Shown here: piece after piece, positions 47,501 to 56,734 of the stretch
How positions within the stretch are numbered: the stretch's first letter is position 1
Layout: the number at the start of each line of letters is the position of its first letter
Assembly (NCBI RefSeq): GCF_014697475.1
Contig: NZ_JACJRV010000022.1
Span: forward strand, 24,396 to 88,395
From: Nostoc sp. FACHB-152
GTDB lineage: Bacteria > Cyanobacteriota > Cyanobacteriia > Cyanobacteriales > Nostocaceae
DNA: 64,000 nt
Direction: 5' to 3'
The notes under the pieces: generated by a model
What the model was told of the DNA's origin: nothing
Database searches by the model: none
The model's input: the letters and a program-made list of their open reading frames with translations, nothing else
Translations under genes and position numbers: made by a program

Positions 47501-49352
47501 CGGTACACCAGATGACCTTGATGGTGATGGTACAATTACGGATGCCGATAGAGTTTTAGGCACTCCTACAACATTAGTCAAAGATGCCCATGCTGTAGGT
47601 TTGCAGGTACATCCTTATACCTTCCGTAACGAAAGCGTATTCTTAGCATCAGACTACAATGGCGACCCAAAAGCAGAATATGAACAGTTCATCAATTTGG
47701 GTGTAGATGCCTATTTTACTGACTTCCCCGGTACAGGTGATTTAGTCCGTGATCAATTCGTAGGACAAGCAGCAGTCTCTAACCTTGGTGGTTCTAAAGG
47801 CTTTGAAGGTTTAGCCATCAGTCCCGATAAGCAAACCTTATACCCATTACTCGAAGGTACAGTCACAGGCGACCCCACAGGTTCACTGCGGATATATAAA
47901 TTTGATGTGCCATCAAAACAATATCAGGGTTTGGTTGGCTACTATCAATTAGAAGAACCCACCCACGCCATTGGCGACTTCGCTGTAATTAACGACAATG
48001 AATATCTCGTAATTGAACGAGACGGTAATCAAGGTGATGCAGCCCAGTTCAAGAAAATCTTCAAAGTTGACTTCTCGAAAAAAGATGCCAGTGGTTTTGT
48101 TGCTAAGGAAGAAGTCGCAGACTTGCTAAATATTCAAGACCCCAACGACTTGAATAAAGATGGCAGCACTAAGTTTACCTTCCCCTTTACCACGATTGAA
48201 GATGTGTTAGTTTTGGATGCTAACACTATCTTGGTTGCTAACGATAACAACTATCCGTTCTCTCAGGGTAGACCAGGGGATATTGACAACAACGAAATCA
48301 TCGTTTTGCATTTAGACAAGCCGCTAAATCTTGATCGTACATTAGTCAAAAATTTTGACAATGATATTTTTACAATCAAAGGTAGCGGTGAGACAACTAG
48401 GCTAAAAGTAGACCTGACTGAACGCAACACTAAGCGTACCAACGAATTGGGCGTGTTTACCGTAGATGATGCCCAAGGCAGAATTAATGGTATCGCCCCA
48501 GGAGAAGCAGGATACGCCGAAGCTGCTTTAGAGAGGGCAAAAACAATTTTCTCCGTCCTCAATAAAGGATGGAATAATGTTGATATCTCTCGCAGCGTGG
48601 AGTTTGAATCAGGCGATCGCCTCAGATTCTATGCTGTGAAAAATGGTACAACTGACGGTGTACTGGCTGGAGATATCCCCATCACCAACGTTGTCTTTGC
48701 CAATGACACAACCCAAAAAGTTACCAGTTTGGGTAATGACGCGTTTTCCCTAGCTTGGGAAATTCAACCAAATAATGGTGAGGACTTTCAAGATTTAGTA
48801 GTGAATATTCAATCAACTGACGAAGTTTTACCCATCGGTACAGCTTTGCAAGGTAATTCCCAAGCGGAACTAATTGACTTACGCGATGTAACAGAGTTAG
48901 TTAAAGCTGATTTTGTAGTTACTAAAGATGCCAAATTTAAAAACTACGTCAGCTTCTATCAAGTTACCGATGCTAACGGTGGCATTGACACTAACAACGA
49001 TGGTAACGCAGACATTTTACCTGGACAGGCTGGTTATACTCAAGCGGCAGTGAATGCGCGTGTTGCAGGCATTGATCTCACAGCCAATAGCGGCACAGCC
49101 ACTTACACTGCTACTTTCCAAGGTGGTTACATTTATGCACCATTCATCGTTGCCAATGGTACACCAGAGGCTATTTTGGATAACAACCCCAAAGACCCCG
49201 CAGTTTATTTCCCATTCTTAGGTGCTAATCCCAAACAGTCAGACCAAATCACCTTGTTAGGCAATAACATCTTTGGCTTTGAAGATTTTCCAAAAGGTGG
49301 AGACAGAGACTTCAACGATATAACAGTCCGCGTTGATTTACAAATTGCCTAA
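41583..49352 (+). CDS. Giant extracellular-type multi-domain phosphoesterase (EEP, phytase-like, two GDPD, DUF4114)
   Basis: 2589 residues, no signal peptide. Order: endonuclease/exonuclease/phosphatase domain (about 5-388; [39 protein letters not shown]); esterase-like phytase region (about 396-745); 3-phytase propeller (about 756-1105; [19 protein letters not shown]); the start of another esterase-like phytase domain (1130-1310); two glycerophosphodiester phosphodiesterase domains (1312-1665 and 1693-2045; both VIGHRGASG and DFIEPDLV); the rest of the esterase-like domain (about 2060-2245); C-terminal DUF4114 module (2290-2589; [20 protein letters not shown]). It probably releases phosphate from nucleic acids, phytate and lipid head groups outside the cell. 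Lack of a signal peptide plus DUF4114 suggests type I secretion. A Pho-box-like repeat lies upstream. Confidence 0.87.
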   Translation: MVTTSSIRFSQFNASLNRNAEGQLITDLSNPDNAQAKAVAEIIQRNNPDVLLINEFDYFQNNPLQAVQLFQQNYLGVSQNGATGVEYPYIYIAPSNTGIASGFDLNNDGKIVTTPGTPGYGDDAFGFGNFPGQYGMLLLSKYPIDTDNIRTFQNFLWKDMPDSLLPSITIPGSTEPWYSTAEQNILRLSSKSHWDVPIKVNGETIHVLVSHPTPPTFDSAEDRNGKRNHDEIRFWADYVTPGKGNYIYDDGGKRGGLASGSRFVIMGDQNADPFDGDSYKNAILQLLQNPNINTNFVPTSPGGVQQAALQGGANANHSGNPAFDTADFADTTPGNLRTDYVLPSADLTITNSGVFWPLNTDPTFAPVGNFPFPSSDHRLVYADVQAGATAAGQTITNVGFLGQQIFPTGFIPSGAAGIINGTATPVGGLSGIAYDAANNRYYAISDDRSQNGPARFYTFRDGTPTGLAFTNVTALKDSNGNFFAPLSVDPEDIALTNKGTVFITSEGEVNPNAGRVTDPFIKEFSLTGEELRSLPVPKKFLPVVEDTNGTQTSGVRNNLAFESLTITPDQKTLFTATENALFQDGATTTTTTGTRSRILQYNLVSGQPEKEYLYITDPSITPNPATGFSDNGLVDLLAIDNRGTLLALERSFAVGVGNTIKIYEISLQGATDISTIDSLESLSAEELAAIQPAQKRLVVNLNDLNITTDNIEGLDFGPKLADGRQSIVLVSDNNFNQAQFTQILALGADLIPTVAPRVETRPDLLDDDIQDADADDPAIYVNGNNAADSLVFTAVKNGGLRVYNLSGELLQTVNPGDIRYNNIDLQYGFKLGNETIDIAVASDRQNDKLAIFKINPNTPGQYLENITDSSIGTLFQALPFTPPYSSSSRSAYGVALYRSPVNNDYYVFVNRRETGDVAQFKLIDKGNGKIGAERVRQFTIPTTEGRSPQTEGMVADQETGFLYIGQEQVGIWKFDAEPDRSNTGTLIDKVRDLGGTNLTSDVEGLTIYYGKDGKGYLLASSQGDNTFVAYTREGNNSYLGSFAVDNNGSIDSVQESDGADVVNVPLGSNFPYGLFVTQDGSNEPAVIADDENISSNFKLVPWENIANAFPDALTIDTTTYNPRNPKDMTPPKVTLKGFAVLPADSFAEGPASGSAITGNTNGRNVPFAKQPIQGFSGVQQADDNTFYFLSDNGFGSKDNSADYLLRIHHVDPSFRGLEAQGDGSVKALDFIQLSDPDKKVPFQIVNENTNERFLTGADFDVESLVIAEDGTFWIGDEFGPYLLHFDATGKLLDAPIPTPNTKSLNTLDSKPPIVIGHRGASGELPEHTLGSYMRAIERGADFIEPDLVVTKDGVLIARHEPNLINTTDVADRPEFTDRKTTKVVDGVEEEGFFAEDFTLAEIKTLRARIQPDFRPQAFNDLYEIPTLQEIIDLVKQVEADTGKKIGIYPETKHPTYFANQGVNTSQKLVDLLVANNFTDPSRVFIQSFEVGNLKELNNVIMPAADIDLPLVQLLDAVDVNLDGSLIETKPYDFVVSGDSRTYADLRTPAGLQEIATYAEGIGPWKRMIVSVQGVDNNNDGQADDVNADGLVNDADKTLTTPTSLVDDAHDAGLLVHPYTFRNEGRYLAADYNGSPQKEFEQFINLGVDGYFTDFPGTGDLVRDQLTGQFVRSPQNPDVLNQQEFETLSGNAPLVIGHRGASGLRPEHTLEAYKLAIAQGADFIEPDLVATKDGRLIARHENALAILNEDGTVNEIDTSTDIYLRPEFADRLTTKVIDGRTIRGWFTEDLTLAEIKTLNSIERLPNLRGTRFNNDGLKVPTLEEIIDLVKQVEAETGKKIGIYPETKHPTYFAAEGTRIDGTPINTSLGQLLVDTLVAKEFTDPTRVFIQSFEVGNLQELKQDLLPAAGINIPLVQLFGGETQRPYDFTVSGDSRTYGDLTKSTELAAIATYAAGIGPSKRLIVPAQTVDRNNDGTPDDLDGDGTITDADRVLGTPTTLVKDAHAVGLQVHPYTFRNESVFLASDYNGDPKAEYEQFINLGVDAYFTDFPGTGDLVRDQFVGQAAVSNLGGSKGFEGLAISPDKQTLYPLLEGTVTGDPTGSLRIYKFDVPSKQYQGLVGYYQLEEPTHAIGDFAVINDNEYLVIERDGNQGDAAQFKKIFKVDFSKKDASGFVAKEEVADLLNIQDPNDLNKDGSTKFTFPFTTIEDVLVLDANTILVANDNNYPFSQGRPGDIDNNEIIVLHLDKPLNLDRTLVKNFDNDIFTIKGSGETTRLKVDLTERNTKRTNELGVFTVDDAQGRINGIAPGEAGYAEAALERAKTIFSVLNKGWNNVDISRSVEFESGDRLRFYAVKNGTTDGVLAGDIPITNVVFANDTTQKVTSLGNDAFSLAWEIQPNNGEDFQDLVVNIQSTDEVLPIGTALQGNSQAELIDLRDVTELVKADFVVTKDAKFKNYVSFYQVTDANGGIDTNNDGNADILPGQAGYTQAAVNARVAGIDLTANSGTATYTATFQGGYIYAPFIVANGTPEAILDNNPKDPAVYFPFLGANPKQSDQITLLGNNIFGFEDFPKGGDRDFNDITVRVDLQIA

Positions 49353-49490
49353 TTGATGATGTAGTAACTAACGATAAAAATCGCGGTTACATCTAGCTTG
49401 CTTTATCGTTAAAAGTATGGTGCGTTATGAAGGTAAGTTCTAACGCACCGAAAATTAGATAGAAAATTCAAGAAGAATTTAAATCAATAT

Positions 49491-50690
49491 CTACAGGTAT
49501 CTTAACCACTTGTTAGGATACCTTACCTTGTAATTTCTATACCAACTACAGATGGGATAAAGCAGAATGATCATAAATATCCAAAGATTGTAAATCATGG
49601 GTAAGCCATATCCATAGTCTACTGGCATTAGAGGGGAAGCTATAAAGGTCATAATAATTGCCTTGAATCCATATTTAGGTAAAGCCAGTAAAATTGCAGT
49701 AAAATGGATTAGCCAAATGTGGATTATATAAAAAAATAAAGGAACTTGACCGAATAAAACTAGAGGTTGAAAAATTATCCATCTGCGCTTTTCAAATATG
49801 TAAAGCAATAGCATTGCCAGACCTAGTGTGATTAACAAAAAAAGCAATGAAGGTGGATATTTATTACAGTTAATAAACGATAGTATTGTGTAATAAAAAT
49901 TCTTCTGCACAGACCAAGGGTAAGGGTCGCCATATATATTCAAAGTGCGAAGAACTACGAAGCCAGCAATTAAACCCCATCCTAATCGAAGAAACAATCG
50001 CTGCCGAGAAGTTTTTTCCTGCTTCATTAAAGTCCCAAACACATAACCTGTTGCCATCACACCAATCCAAGGAATGAGGGGATAGACAATGACAAAATTC
50101 TTATGCGGAAAAGGCGTTAAAGTTTTGGGTTCATGAAGTACCGCCCACAACCAACCCCATCTTCCTAGTTGTTCAGCATAGATATGATCAAATAAATTGT
50201 GTCCACCTATGAGTAAAATTCCTATTGTAGCTATAAAAGGAATTGGCATTCTAATCAATGCTGCTAAAACGATCATTGACCAACCAATTGCCCATAGTAC
50301 TCCCGCTATTGAAAAAGAGTAGGTAGGGTCAAAGACCCAGCCAAAATGTACAACTGTTAACTCTAGCAATACCAACCATAGTCCACGAATTATCAGATAG
50401 CAAGATAGTTCTTGTTTAGTTTGTGGTCGATTCTCAAAATAAAGATAGGCTGATACTCCAGCCAGAAATATAAATGTAGGAGCGCACAAATGAGTTATCC
50501 AGCGTGTGAGAAATAGAGGTATGTTTGTCTGGGTCAAGTCTGTAGGACGGAAGCGAACATTAGTGAAGAAATCTCGTACATGATCTAACGCCATGAACAC
50601 CATCACTAGTCCACGTAACATATCTATTGATATTATTCGCCTAGTTCGTAATGGGTTAGAGCTAGGAGTCTCAGTAGTAGGAAAACTCAT
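49491..50690 (-). CDS. DUF1624-type membrane acyltransferase
   Basis: 399 residues with about ten membrane helices. The start RIISIDMLRGLVMVFMALDH is the signature of DUF1624/heparan-alpha-glucosaminide acetyltransferase-like proteins, which transfer acyl groups across membranes. Conserved polar residues include the LDHVRDFF segment and the later IPWIGVMATGYVFG. The substrate is unknown; possible roles are in modification of envelope sugars. Its tail faces the stop of the giant phosphoesterase gene. Confidence 0.8.
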   Translation of the reverse strand: MSFPTTETPSSNPLRTRRIISIDMLRGLVMVFMALDHVRDFFTNVRFRPTDLTQTNIPLFLTRWITHLCAPTFIFLAGVSAYLYFENRPQTKQELSCYLIIRGLWLVLLELTVVHFGWVFDPTYSFSIAGVLWAIGWSMIVLAALIRMPIPFIATIGILLIGGHNLFDHIYAEQLGRWGWLWAVLHEPKTLTPFPHKNFVIVYPLIPWIGVMATGYVFGTLMKQEKTSRQRLFLRLGWGLIAGFVVLRTLNIYGDPYPWSVQKNFYYTILSFINCNKYPPSLLFLLITLGLAMLLLYIFEKRRWIIFQPLVLFGQVPLFFYIIHIWLIHFTAILLALPKYGFKAIIMTFIASPLMPVDYGYGLPMIYNLWIFMIILLYPICSWYRNYKVRYPNKWLRYL

Positions 50691-50961
50691 AGTTTATTCG
50701 ACCTTCGGAGAATTGTGTTACTCCTCATTCTCCCATCACAGTTCCTATAAATTACCAGAAATTAGAATGCAGTACTGTTGTATCGTCTATTTGCAGAATT
50801 ACATTCTGTTGAACACAGATTCCATTCTTCGATTAACAATAGAATTTACGCATCGATAAAAAACTAAATATTTGTATTCAATCCTTTGTTGGTTACCTAA
50901 CTCTTACTTTTTGCCTTATTCTAACTATAAATATTTATTTACTCTGCTCACTTAATTTTAT

Positions 50962-51005
50962 AAAAAATAACCCCGTTTTCTTTCAAGAAAATGGGGTTAT
51001 TTTTT
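50962..51005. terminator. Strong bidirectional intrinsic terminator
   Basis: AAAAAATAACCCC (50962-50974) pairs with GGGGTTATTTTTT (50993-51005), with inner TTTTCTT/AAGAAAA arms. It ends transcription of the FG-GAP gene (leftward, stop at 51034). Confidence 0.92.
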
Positions 51006-51033
51006 ACTGCTGATTTTAAGGTTGCAATTAGTT

Positions 51034-52980
51034 CTAAGCAGAGACAGAAACTTTCAAATCAACCTTGACAATGACATCGTTATAATCAGTGTCGCCACCA
51101 CCAGCTAAATCCTCAAAGCCGAAACAATTGTCACCTAACATCCGGACGTGTTTAGCCTTGTCAGCATTCGCACCCAAAAATGTAAAGTAAACTTTCGGGT
51201 CGTTGCCAAAATCACTGTCTAATAGACTATCAATTCCACCATCAACTATCAGGAATGGAACGTAAATTGCACCACCTTTAAAATTACCATTATGGTTTCC
51301 TCGTCCTTGGTTAGCCACAGATAAACCGATCTCTGACATCCGCGAGTTAATTGCTGCTTGGAGATAACCTTCTTCACCAGGGAGGATATCGGCTGTACCA
51401 TCACCATCGGTATCAATACCGCCGTTCTCATCACTTACTTGATAGAAGCCTACATAGTTGTTGTAAGTTGCTTCACGGTTGACAGTAAAGTTACCACTGA
51501 TGAGAGTATCAGTACCAAAAGACCGGCAATCAATTGCTTCTCCTTCATCATTACCTTGCAGATTTGTACCTATAGCCGTATCTTCATCGGTTTCTTGAAC
51601 GCTAACAAGTAAATCGTCAAATGCTGAGTCGCTGCGCGAACCGTCTTTCCAACCGATAGAGAAACTACCATCTTCTGATGTCGTAATTTGTTGTGTGGAA
51701 ACACTAGAAAAGATGATTTCAGAAGTAGAGGTGAATTTTGACTTCACCGAATAAGTACTACTATTTTTCACCAAATAGAACCGCAACTTGGCACTGGAAT
51801 CAAATTCCAATACTTTGCCGAGGTCTTCAAGATTGAAGCCAGTAGGATTATTGCCAATCACAGAGAAAATGACTTTAGCTCTTGCTAAAGCGGCTTCTGC
51901 GTAACCTTCTGCTCCTGGTGCAATGCCATTGATAGTACCTTTGTCATCATCAACAGCAAAGCATCCCATTTCATTCATCAAACTGGAACGCCGAGCTTTG
52001 ATTTTGATTTTGATTTTGACTTTCGCTGATAAGCTCTTAAAGGAAAAAATATCTTCGTTAAAGTTAATCGATTGAGTAGAAGCTTGACCAACGCTATTTA
52101 CTAGCACTGATAAGTTACCACTGGCGTTGTTTACTGTCACTAAGTCGGACTCAGTATCGCCATTGAAGTCTCCGACTGCTAAAAAATAAGGAGAAGAACC
52201 AACAGTAAAGTTGGTAAAAGTACCAAAGCTGCCAGAGCCATCACCTAACAACACTGACACGCTACCACTATCGCCATTTGCCACTGCCAAGTCTTCTTTA
52301 CCATCACCGTTGAAGTCTCCTACTACGATAGAACGGGGATTAGACCCAACAGTGTAGTTGACAGCAGTACTAAAGCTACCTGAACCATTACCTAATAACA
52401 ATGAAACGTTGTCGCTGTCAGAGTTGGCTACAACTAAGTCGTCTTTGCCATCACCGTTAAAGTCTCCCACTGTTACCGACACGGGAGTTAACCCAACGCT
52501 GAAGTTGCTGGCAGCACTAAAGCTACCTGAACCATTACTCAACAGCAATGAAACGTTGTCACTGTCAGAGTTAGCTACAACTAAGTCGTCTTTGCCATCA
52601 CCGTTAAAGTCTCCCACTGTGACTGACATAGGAATTGACCCAACGCTGAAGTTGCTGGCAGTACTAAAGCTACCTGAACCATTACCCAGCAGCAAAGAAA
52701 AGTTGTTGCTGCCAGAGTTAGCTACAACTAAGTCGTCTTTGCCATCACCGTTGAAGTCTCCCACTGTGACTGACATAGGAGTCAACCCAACGCTGAAGTT
52801 GACAGCCGAGCTAAAGCTACCACTACCATCTCCCAGCAGGACTGAGACGTTGCTGCTGCCAGAGTTAGCTACAACTAAGTCGTCTTTGCCATCACCATTG
52901 AAGTCTCCTACTGTTATTGCCGCAGGCATTGACCCAACGCTAACGCTGGCAGATGTGGTAAAGGTTACTGTTGTTGTCAT
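51034..52980 (-). CDS. FG-GAP/VCBS repeat protein with C-terminal DUF4114-type module
   Basis: 648 residues. Residues 15-300 are five full and one degenerate 49-residue FG-GAP (integrin-like propeller) repeats, each VG..P.S.TVGDFNGDGKDD followed by LVVANS.S.NVS.LLG.GSG; the DxNxDGxxD loops bind calcium. Residues about 340-648 closely match the end of the neighbouring 2589-residue protein: FAVDDDKGTINGIAPGAEGY, YNNYVGFYQVSDENGGIDTD, DILPGEEGYLQAAINSRM and FGFEDLAGGGDTDYNDVIVK. No signal peptide. Likely a secreted calcium-binding adhesion or matrix protein using the same exit route as the phosphoesterase. Confidence 0.82.
   Translation of the reverse strand: MTTTVTFTTSASVSVGSMPAAITVGDFNGDGKDDLVVANSGSSNVSVLLGDGSGSFSSAVNFSVGLTPMSVTVGDFNGDGKDDLVVANSGSNNFSLLLGNGSGSFSTASNFSVGSIPMSVTVGDFNGDGKDDLVVANSDSDNVSLLLSNGSGSFSAASNFSVGLTPVSVTVGDFNGDGKDDLVVANSDSDNVSLLLGNGSGSFSTAVNYTVGSNPRSIVVGDFNGDGKEDLAVANGDSGSVSVLLGDGSGSFGTFTNFTVGSSPYFLAVGDFNGDTESDLVTVNNASGNLSVLVNSVGQASTQSINFNEDIFSFKSLSAKVKIKIKIKARRSSLMNEMGCFAVDDDKGTINGIAPGAEGYAEAALARAKVIFSVIGNNPTGFNLEDLGKVLEFDSSAKLRFYLVKNSSTYSVKSKFTSTSEIIFSSVSTQQITTSEDGSFSIGWKDGSRSDSAFDDLLVSVQETDEDTAIGTNLQGNDEGEAIDCRSFGTDTLISGNFTVNREATYNNYVGFYQVSDENGGIDTDGDGTADILPGEEGYLQAAINSRMSEIGLSVANQGRGNHNGNFKGGAIYVPFLIVDGGIDSLLDSDFGNDPKVYFTFLGANADKAKHVRMLGDNCFGFEDLAGGGDTDYNDVIVKVDLKVSVSA
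52081..52938 (-). repeat. Tandem 147-bp DNA repeats inside the FG-GAP gene
   Basis: Six in-frame copies of a 147-base unit (49 codons). Copies 2-4 are close to identical at the DNA level, pointing to recent unequal recombination; the sixth copy is degenerate and shortened. Confidence 0.85.
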
Positions 52981-53290
52981 TGTTTTTTCCTTTTTTGTAT
53001 ATGCTGACCTAATCGCCGAAAATCAAGATTTTGGCTTTTTTGGAACTAGAAAAAAATTAGTGAGCAGCTACTGATAAATAGTTGGGTTGTTGGCTCAAAA
53101 GATACGAAGACAAGAAAGAGACGTAGAACGTAACTCTTCTGGAAAAATTCACTAGTGACAAGTCAGCAACTTCAAATCTACTGGTAACTTTGATAACGCT
53201 TTATTCAAGCATCTGTCAAAAAAAATGACGACAAAAAGTATTAAAAGTTGCCAAATGAAACAAAAAGATATACATTTTCTATTTTTTGCA

Positions 53291-53314
53291 TATCACCGTA
53301 TTTATACGGTGATA
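53291..53314. promoter_or_regulatory. Perfect 24-bp palindrome
   Basis: TATCACCGTAT (53291-53301), TT, ATACGGTGATA (53304-53314). It sits 73 bases upstream of the TIGR03032-TPR-OGT gene and could be an operator for a dimeric repressor or a small hairpin. The remainder of the 406-base gap shows no gene. Confidence 0.6.
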
Positions 53315-53386
53315 TTAGTTCATTGATGAGGTTTATACTTATAGCGACTTTTAGCCTATGTCTTGTTTGCCCCTCAAACTGAAAAT

Positions 53387-56300
53387 ATGATTGCCACTCC
53401 TCAACACCCGATCGCTCTTCAAATTTGTGCTTCCCCTGATTTCGTGAACTGGTTACAATCTCAACAGATTAGTCTGGCTATCACTACGTCTCAAAGTTCA
53501 CGGTTGATGTTGTTAGGGGTGAACAATCAAGGGCAAATTTCGGGGTTTGAACGGAGATTTGAGCAAGCATCAGGACTATATGCTACTCCTGAAAGGATTT
53601 ATCTGGCTACTAAAGCGCAGATTTGGCAGTTAGACAATGCCTTGGCATCAGGGCAACTGCACAATGGCTATGACAAGCTTTATATCCCACGAATTGGCTA
53701 TACGACAGGAAATTTAGGGATTCATGATTTGGCGGTAGAGACGGAAAATAATCGGATTGTGTTTGTCAGCAGTCTGTTAAACTGTTTGGCAACGGTGAGC
53801 GATCGCTATAGTTGCATTCCCTTATGGAAGCCTAAATTTATCTCCAATTTGATAAATGAAAATCACTGTTACTTAAATGGTTTGGCAATGGTAGAGGGTA
53901 AACCTCGTTATGTGACAGCTTATAGTCAATCTGATGTGGTGAATGGTTGGCAGCAGACATGGCAAAATGGCGGCTGTGTTATGGATATTCAGTCGGACGA
54001 AATTATCGCTACAAACTTATCTATGCCACATTCGTCCCGATTTTATCAGGAGAAATTGTGGTTATTGAATTCTGGTACAAGCGAACTCGGCTATATCAAT
54101 ATAGATAGTGGAAAATTTCAAGCGATCGCTTCTTGTCCTGGTGTATTGCGTGGGTTGGCTTTTGTGAAAGATTATGCGATTGTTGGTTTATCGAAAGCGA
54201 GCGATCGCACAGAAACTGAGTGTGGCCTAATAGTAATTGATATCAAAACTGGCGCGATAGCCCATTGGTTGCGCCTGGAAGGAGAAGTCACCGAAATTTT
54301 TGATATACAAATATTACCAGAAGTCCGATTACCGCAGGTTGTGGGATTTCTTACTGATGAAATCAATCAGTTAATTACTCTAGATCCTCTCTCGTCTCTA
54401 GCCCAAAAAAATGTGGAGTCGCCCCCTATCAAGTTAGCTGAAGAAGTAGAAAACATTCCTTACGCGCCACTTTCTACTAGCGATTCTCAAAACTGGACTG
54501 GGCCAGAATTAATTTGGCCGTCGGCTGATAGTCTCTACGAAGAAGCATTTGCTTTACAAAAGCAAGGGCAAATAAAAGAAGCGATCGCTGAATATGAAAA
54601 ACTACTTTCTCAATATCCTGATTATGCTTCAGCTTGGTATCAGCTAGGAATAATTAGAGAAGGTCAAAAAGAAACTGACAAAGCTATTTTAGCTTATCAA
54701 AAAGTAATAGAAATTAATCCTAATCATGCCCAAGCACACAATAACTTAGGTATTTTGCGAGTTGCAGCACAAGATTTAGACAAATCAATTAAATGTTTTA
54801 ATGCTGCTATTGAAAGTAAACCTGACTATGCTTTTGCTCATAATAATTTAGGTCTAGTTTTGCAAATGCAAGGCAAGTTAACCAAAGCAGCAAGCAAGTT
54901 TCGGGAAGCTTTACGAATCACTCCAGAGTATGCAGAAGCTTATTTAAATTTAGGGATTGTATTAGAAGCACAAAATAATTTAGAAGGTGCGATCGCTTGT
55001 TTTCGTTCAGCAATTCAATACAAACCAAATTACATTAAAGCCCTCAACCGTCTGGGAGTGGTGCTAACGATGTTAGCGACAGTTGGCAAAGGTGAAGTTA
55101 ACGAACCCAAGCGGATATTTGAGCGAGTTTTAGAAATGCAACCCGCTTCGGCTGAGGCATTTACCCATTTATTTTATCTCAAAGAGATGACTTGCGACTG
55201 GCGATCGCTTCAGGCTGATTTAACTCGACTTTGGGAACAAACAATTCAAGAATTAGCCACAGGTAAACAGACAACATTAAATCCATTTAGTTCATTAAAT
55301 AAACCTTGGGATAGGAAGTTATTATTGCAATTAGCTCAAAGTCATGGTCAGCAAATGTCTCAACAATGGCAACAACTAAGGCAGACTTTGAATTTTCAAC
55401 ATTCCCGTTCTTGGAATAGTAGACTACGCATCGGTTATCTATCAAGTGACTTTCGCGCTCATGCTATGAGCCATTTAATTACAGGTATTTTTCGCTTACA
55501 TAACCGCGATAATTTTGAGATTTTTGCTTACTCTAGTGGCGTAGATGACAATAGTGAATATCGGCAATATATTTCCAAGACCTGCGAACATTTTCAGGAT
55601 GTTGCTAATTTGTCAATAGAAGAGAATGCCAGATTAATTTTTGATGACAAAATTGATATTTTAATTGATTTAAATGGTCATACATCTGGCTCTCGCACCC
55701 CAGTGTTAGCCTTAAAACCTGCACCAATTCAAGTCAATTTTATGGGGACTCCTGGCACAATCGGCGCAGATTTTATTGACTATATAATTGGTGATTCCAT
55801 AGTTACACCTGCGGCATTTGCTGATGATTTTAGCGAAAATATCGTTACCTTACCTCATAGTTATTTCTTCAACGATAATCAACAGCCAATATCTTCTAAT
55901 CATGTTACACGTTTGCAGTACGGTTTACCAGAATCTGGTGTTGTTTTTTGCTGCTTTAATAATCACTATAAAATCGAACCGACCATATTCGATGTATGGA
56001 TGAGAATCTTAGCAAAAGTACCTGGCAGCGTTTTGTGGTTAATTGCTAGATCTGCTATTAACGAAGCTAACTTGCGTCGAGAAGCCCAAGTAAGAGGAAT
56101 AAGTGGCGATCGCTTATTTTTTGCCCCACATGAAGCGAAAGCTGAACACTTAGCTAGGCATCAATTAGCCGACTTATTTCTGGATACATTATATTACAAT
56201 GCCCACACAGGTACTTGTGACGCTTTGTGGGCTGGGTTGCCAGTAATTACCTGTCTTGGTGAAACTTTTGCTTCACGAGTAGCTGCAAGTATGTTGATGG

Positions 56301-56539
56301 CGATTGGTTTACCTGAGTTAGTAACTAACAGTTTAGAAGCATATGAAAAGTTAGCAATTAACTTAGCAACATATCCTGATCAACTGCAACAAATCAAACA
56401 GAAATTAGTTCAAAATCGCTCTACATACCCACTATTTGATACACCACTGTATGTCCGCCATTTAGAGCAAAAATATTCTCAGATGTGGGAGGTTTACGCA
56501 TCTGGGCAACAACAAAGAGCGATAACAGTTAATGCATAA
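53387..56539 (+). CDS. TIGR03032 propeller - TPR - O-GlcNAc-transferase-like fusion
   Basis: 1050 residues from ATG 53387 (an upstream TTG at 53363 is less likely). Residues about 1-340 are a TIGR03032/DUF4915 domain (DFVNWLQSQQISLAITTSQS, YIPRIGYTTGNLGIHDLAVE, NGGCVMDIQSDEIIATNLSM). Residues about 390-600 hold five to six TPR units (ALQKQGQIKEAIAEYEKLLS and following). Residues about 680-1040 are a GT41 OGT catalytic domain: IGYLSSDFRAHAMSHLI, LIDLNGHTSGSRTPVLALKP, QVNFMGTPGTIGADFIDYII, GLPVITCLGETFASRVAASM. GT41 enzymes glycosylate Ser/Thr, or cyanobacterial and other target proteins. The N-terminal propeller is an unusual addition. Confidence 0.84.
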   Translation: MIATPQHPIALQICASPDFVNWLQSQQISLAITTSQSSRLMLLGVNNQGQISGFERRFEQASGLYATPERIYLATKAQIWQLDNALASGQLHNGYDKLYIPRIGYTTGNLGIHDLAVETENNRIVFVSSLLNCLATVSDRYSCIPLWKPKFISNLINENHCYLNGLAMVEGKPRYVTAYSQSDVVNGWQQTWQNGGCVMDIQSDEIIATNLSMPHSSRFYQEKLWLLNSGTSELGYINIDSGKFQAIASCPGVLRGLAFVKDYAIVGLSKASDRTETECGLIVIDIKTGAIAHWLRLEGEVTEIFDIQILPEVRLPQVVGFLTDEINQLITLDPLSSLAQKNVESPPIKLAEEVENIPYAPLSTSDSQNWTGPELIWPSADSLYEEAFALQKQGQIKEAIAEYEKLLSQYPDYASAWYQLGIIREGQKETDKAILAYQKVIEINPNHAQAHNNLGILRVAAQDLDKSIKCFNAAIESKPDYAFAHNNLGLVLQMQGKLTKAASKFREALRITPEYAEAYLNLGIVLEAQNNLEGAIACFRSAIQYKPNYIKALNRLGVVLTMLATVGKGEVNEPKRIFERVLEMQPASAEAFTHLFYLKEMTCDWRSLQADLTRLWEQTIQELATGKQTTLNPFSSLNKPWDRKLLLQLAQSHGQQMSQQWQQLRQTLNFQHSRSWNSRLRIGYLSSDFRAHAMSHLITGIFRLHNRDNFEIFAYSSGVDDNSEYRQYISKTCEHFQDVANLSIEENARLIFDDKIDILIDLNGHTSGSRTPVLALKPAPIQVNFMGTPGTIGADFIDYIIGDSIVTPAAFADDFSENIVTLPHSYFFNDNQQPISSNHVTRLQYGLPESGVVFCCFNNHYKIEPTIFDVWMRILAKVPGSVLWLIARSAINEANLRREAQVRGISGDRLFFAPHEAKAEHLARHQLADLFLDTLYYNAHTGTCDALWAGLPVITCLGETFASRVAASMLMAIGLPELVTNSLEAYEKLAINLATYPDQLQQIKQKLVQNRSTYPLFDTPLYVRHLEQKYSQMWEVYASGQQQRAITVNA

Positions 56540-56540
56540 C

Positions 56541-56578
56541 AAAAAAGATCCCCGAATTCTTTGAGAAGCCGGGGATCT
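56541..56578 (-). terminator. Intrinsic terminator for hpnB (AGATCCCCG hairpin)
   Basis: AGATCCCCG (56546-56554) pairs with CGGGGATCT (56570-56578), inner TTCT/AGAA. Read leftward it is followed by a T-run (A-run 56541-56546 on the + strand), so it can end the hpnB transcript; it also lies just after the OGT-fusion stop. Confidence 0.72.
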
Positions 56579-56734
56579 GAAGATCATTGGTATGTGATGA
56601 GTATTAATTTCTAGAGCTTGCTGAAAAATAATCCTAAGAAGGATTGTGTTTTTTAAAACATCTGAATATATAGGTAATATTGTATTTTTTGCTACTTTTA
56701 AATTTTCTAATGATATTCAGAGAAAAGATAACTC

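Noticed and set aside
52358..53074. Rightward 238-codon frame with regular repeats opposite the FG-GAP gene
   Set aside because: It is the antisense shadow of the 147-base repeats; the repeat structure explains the open frame, and the FG-GAP reading on the other strand matches a known family.
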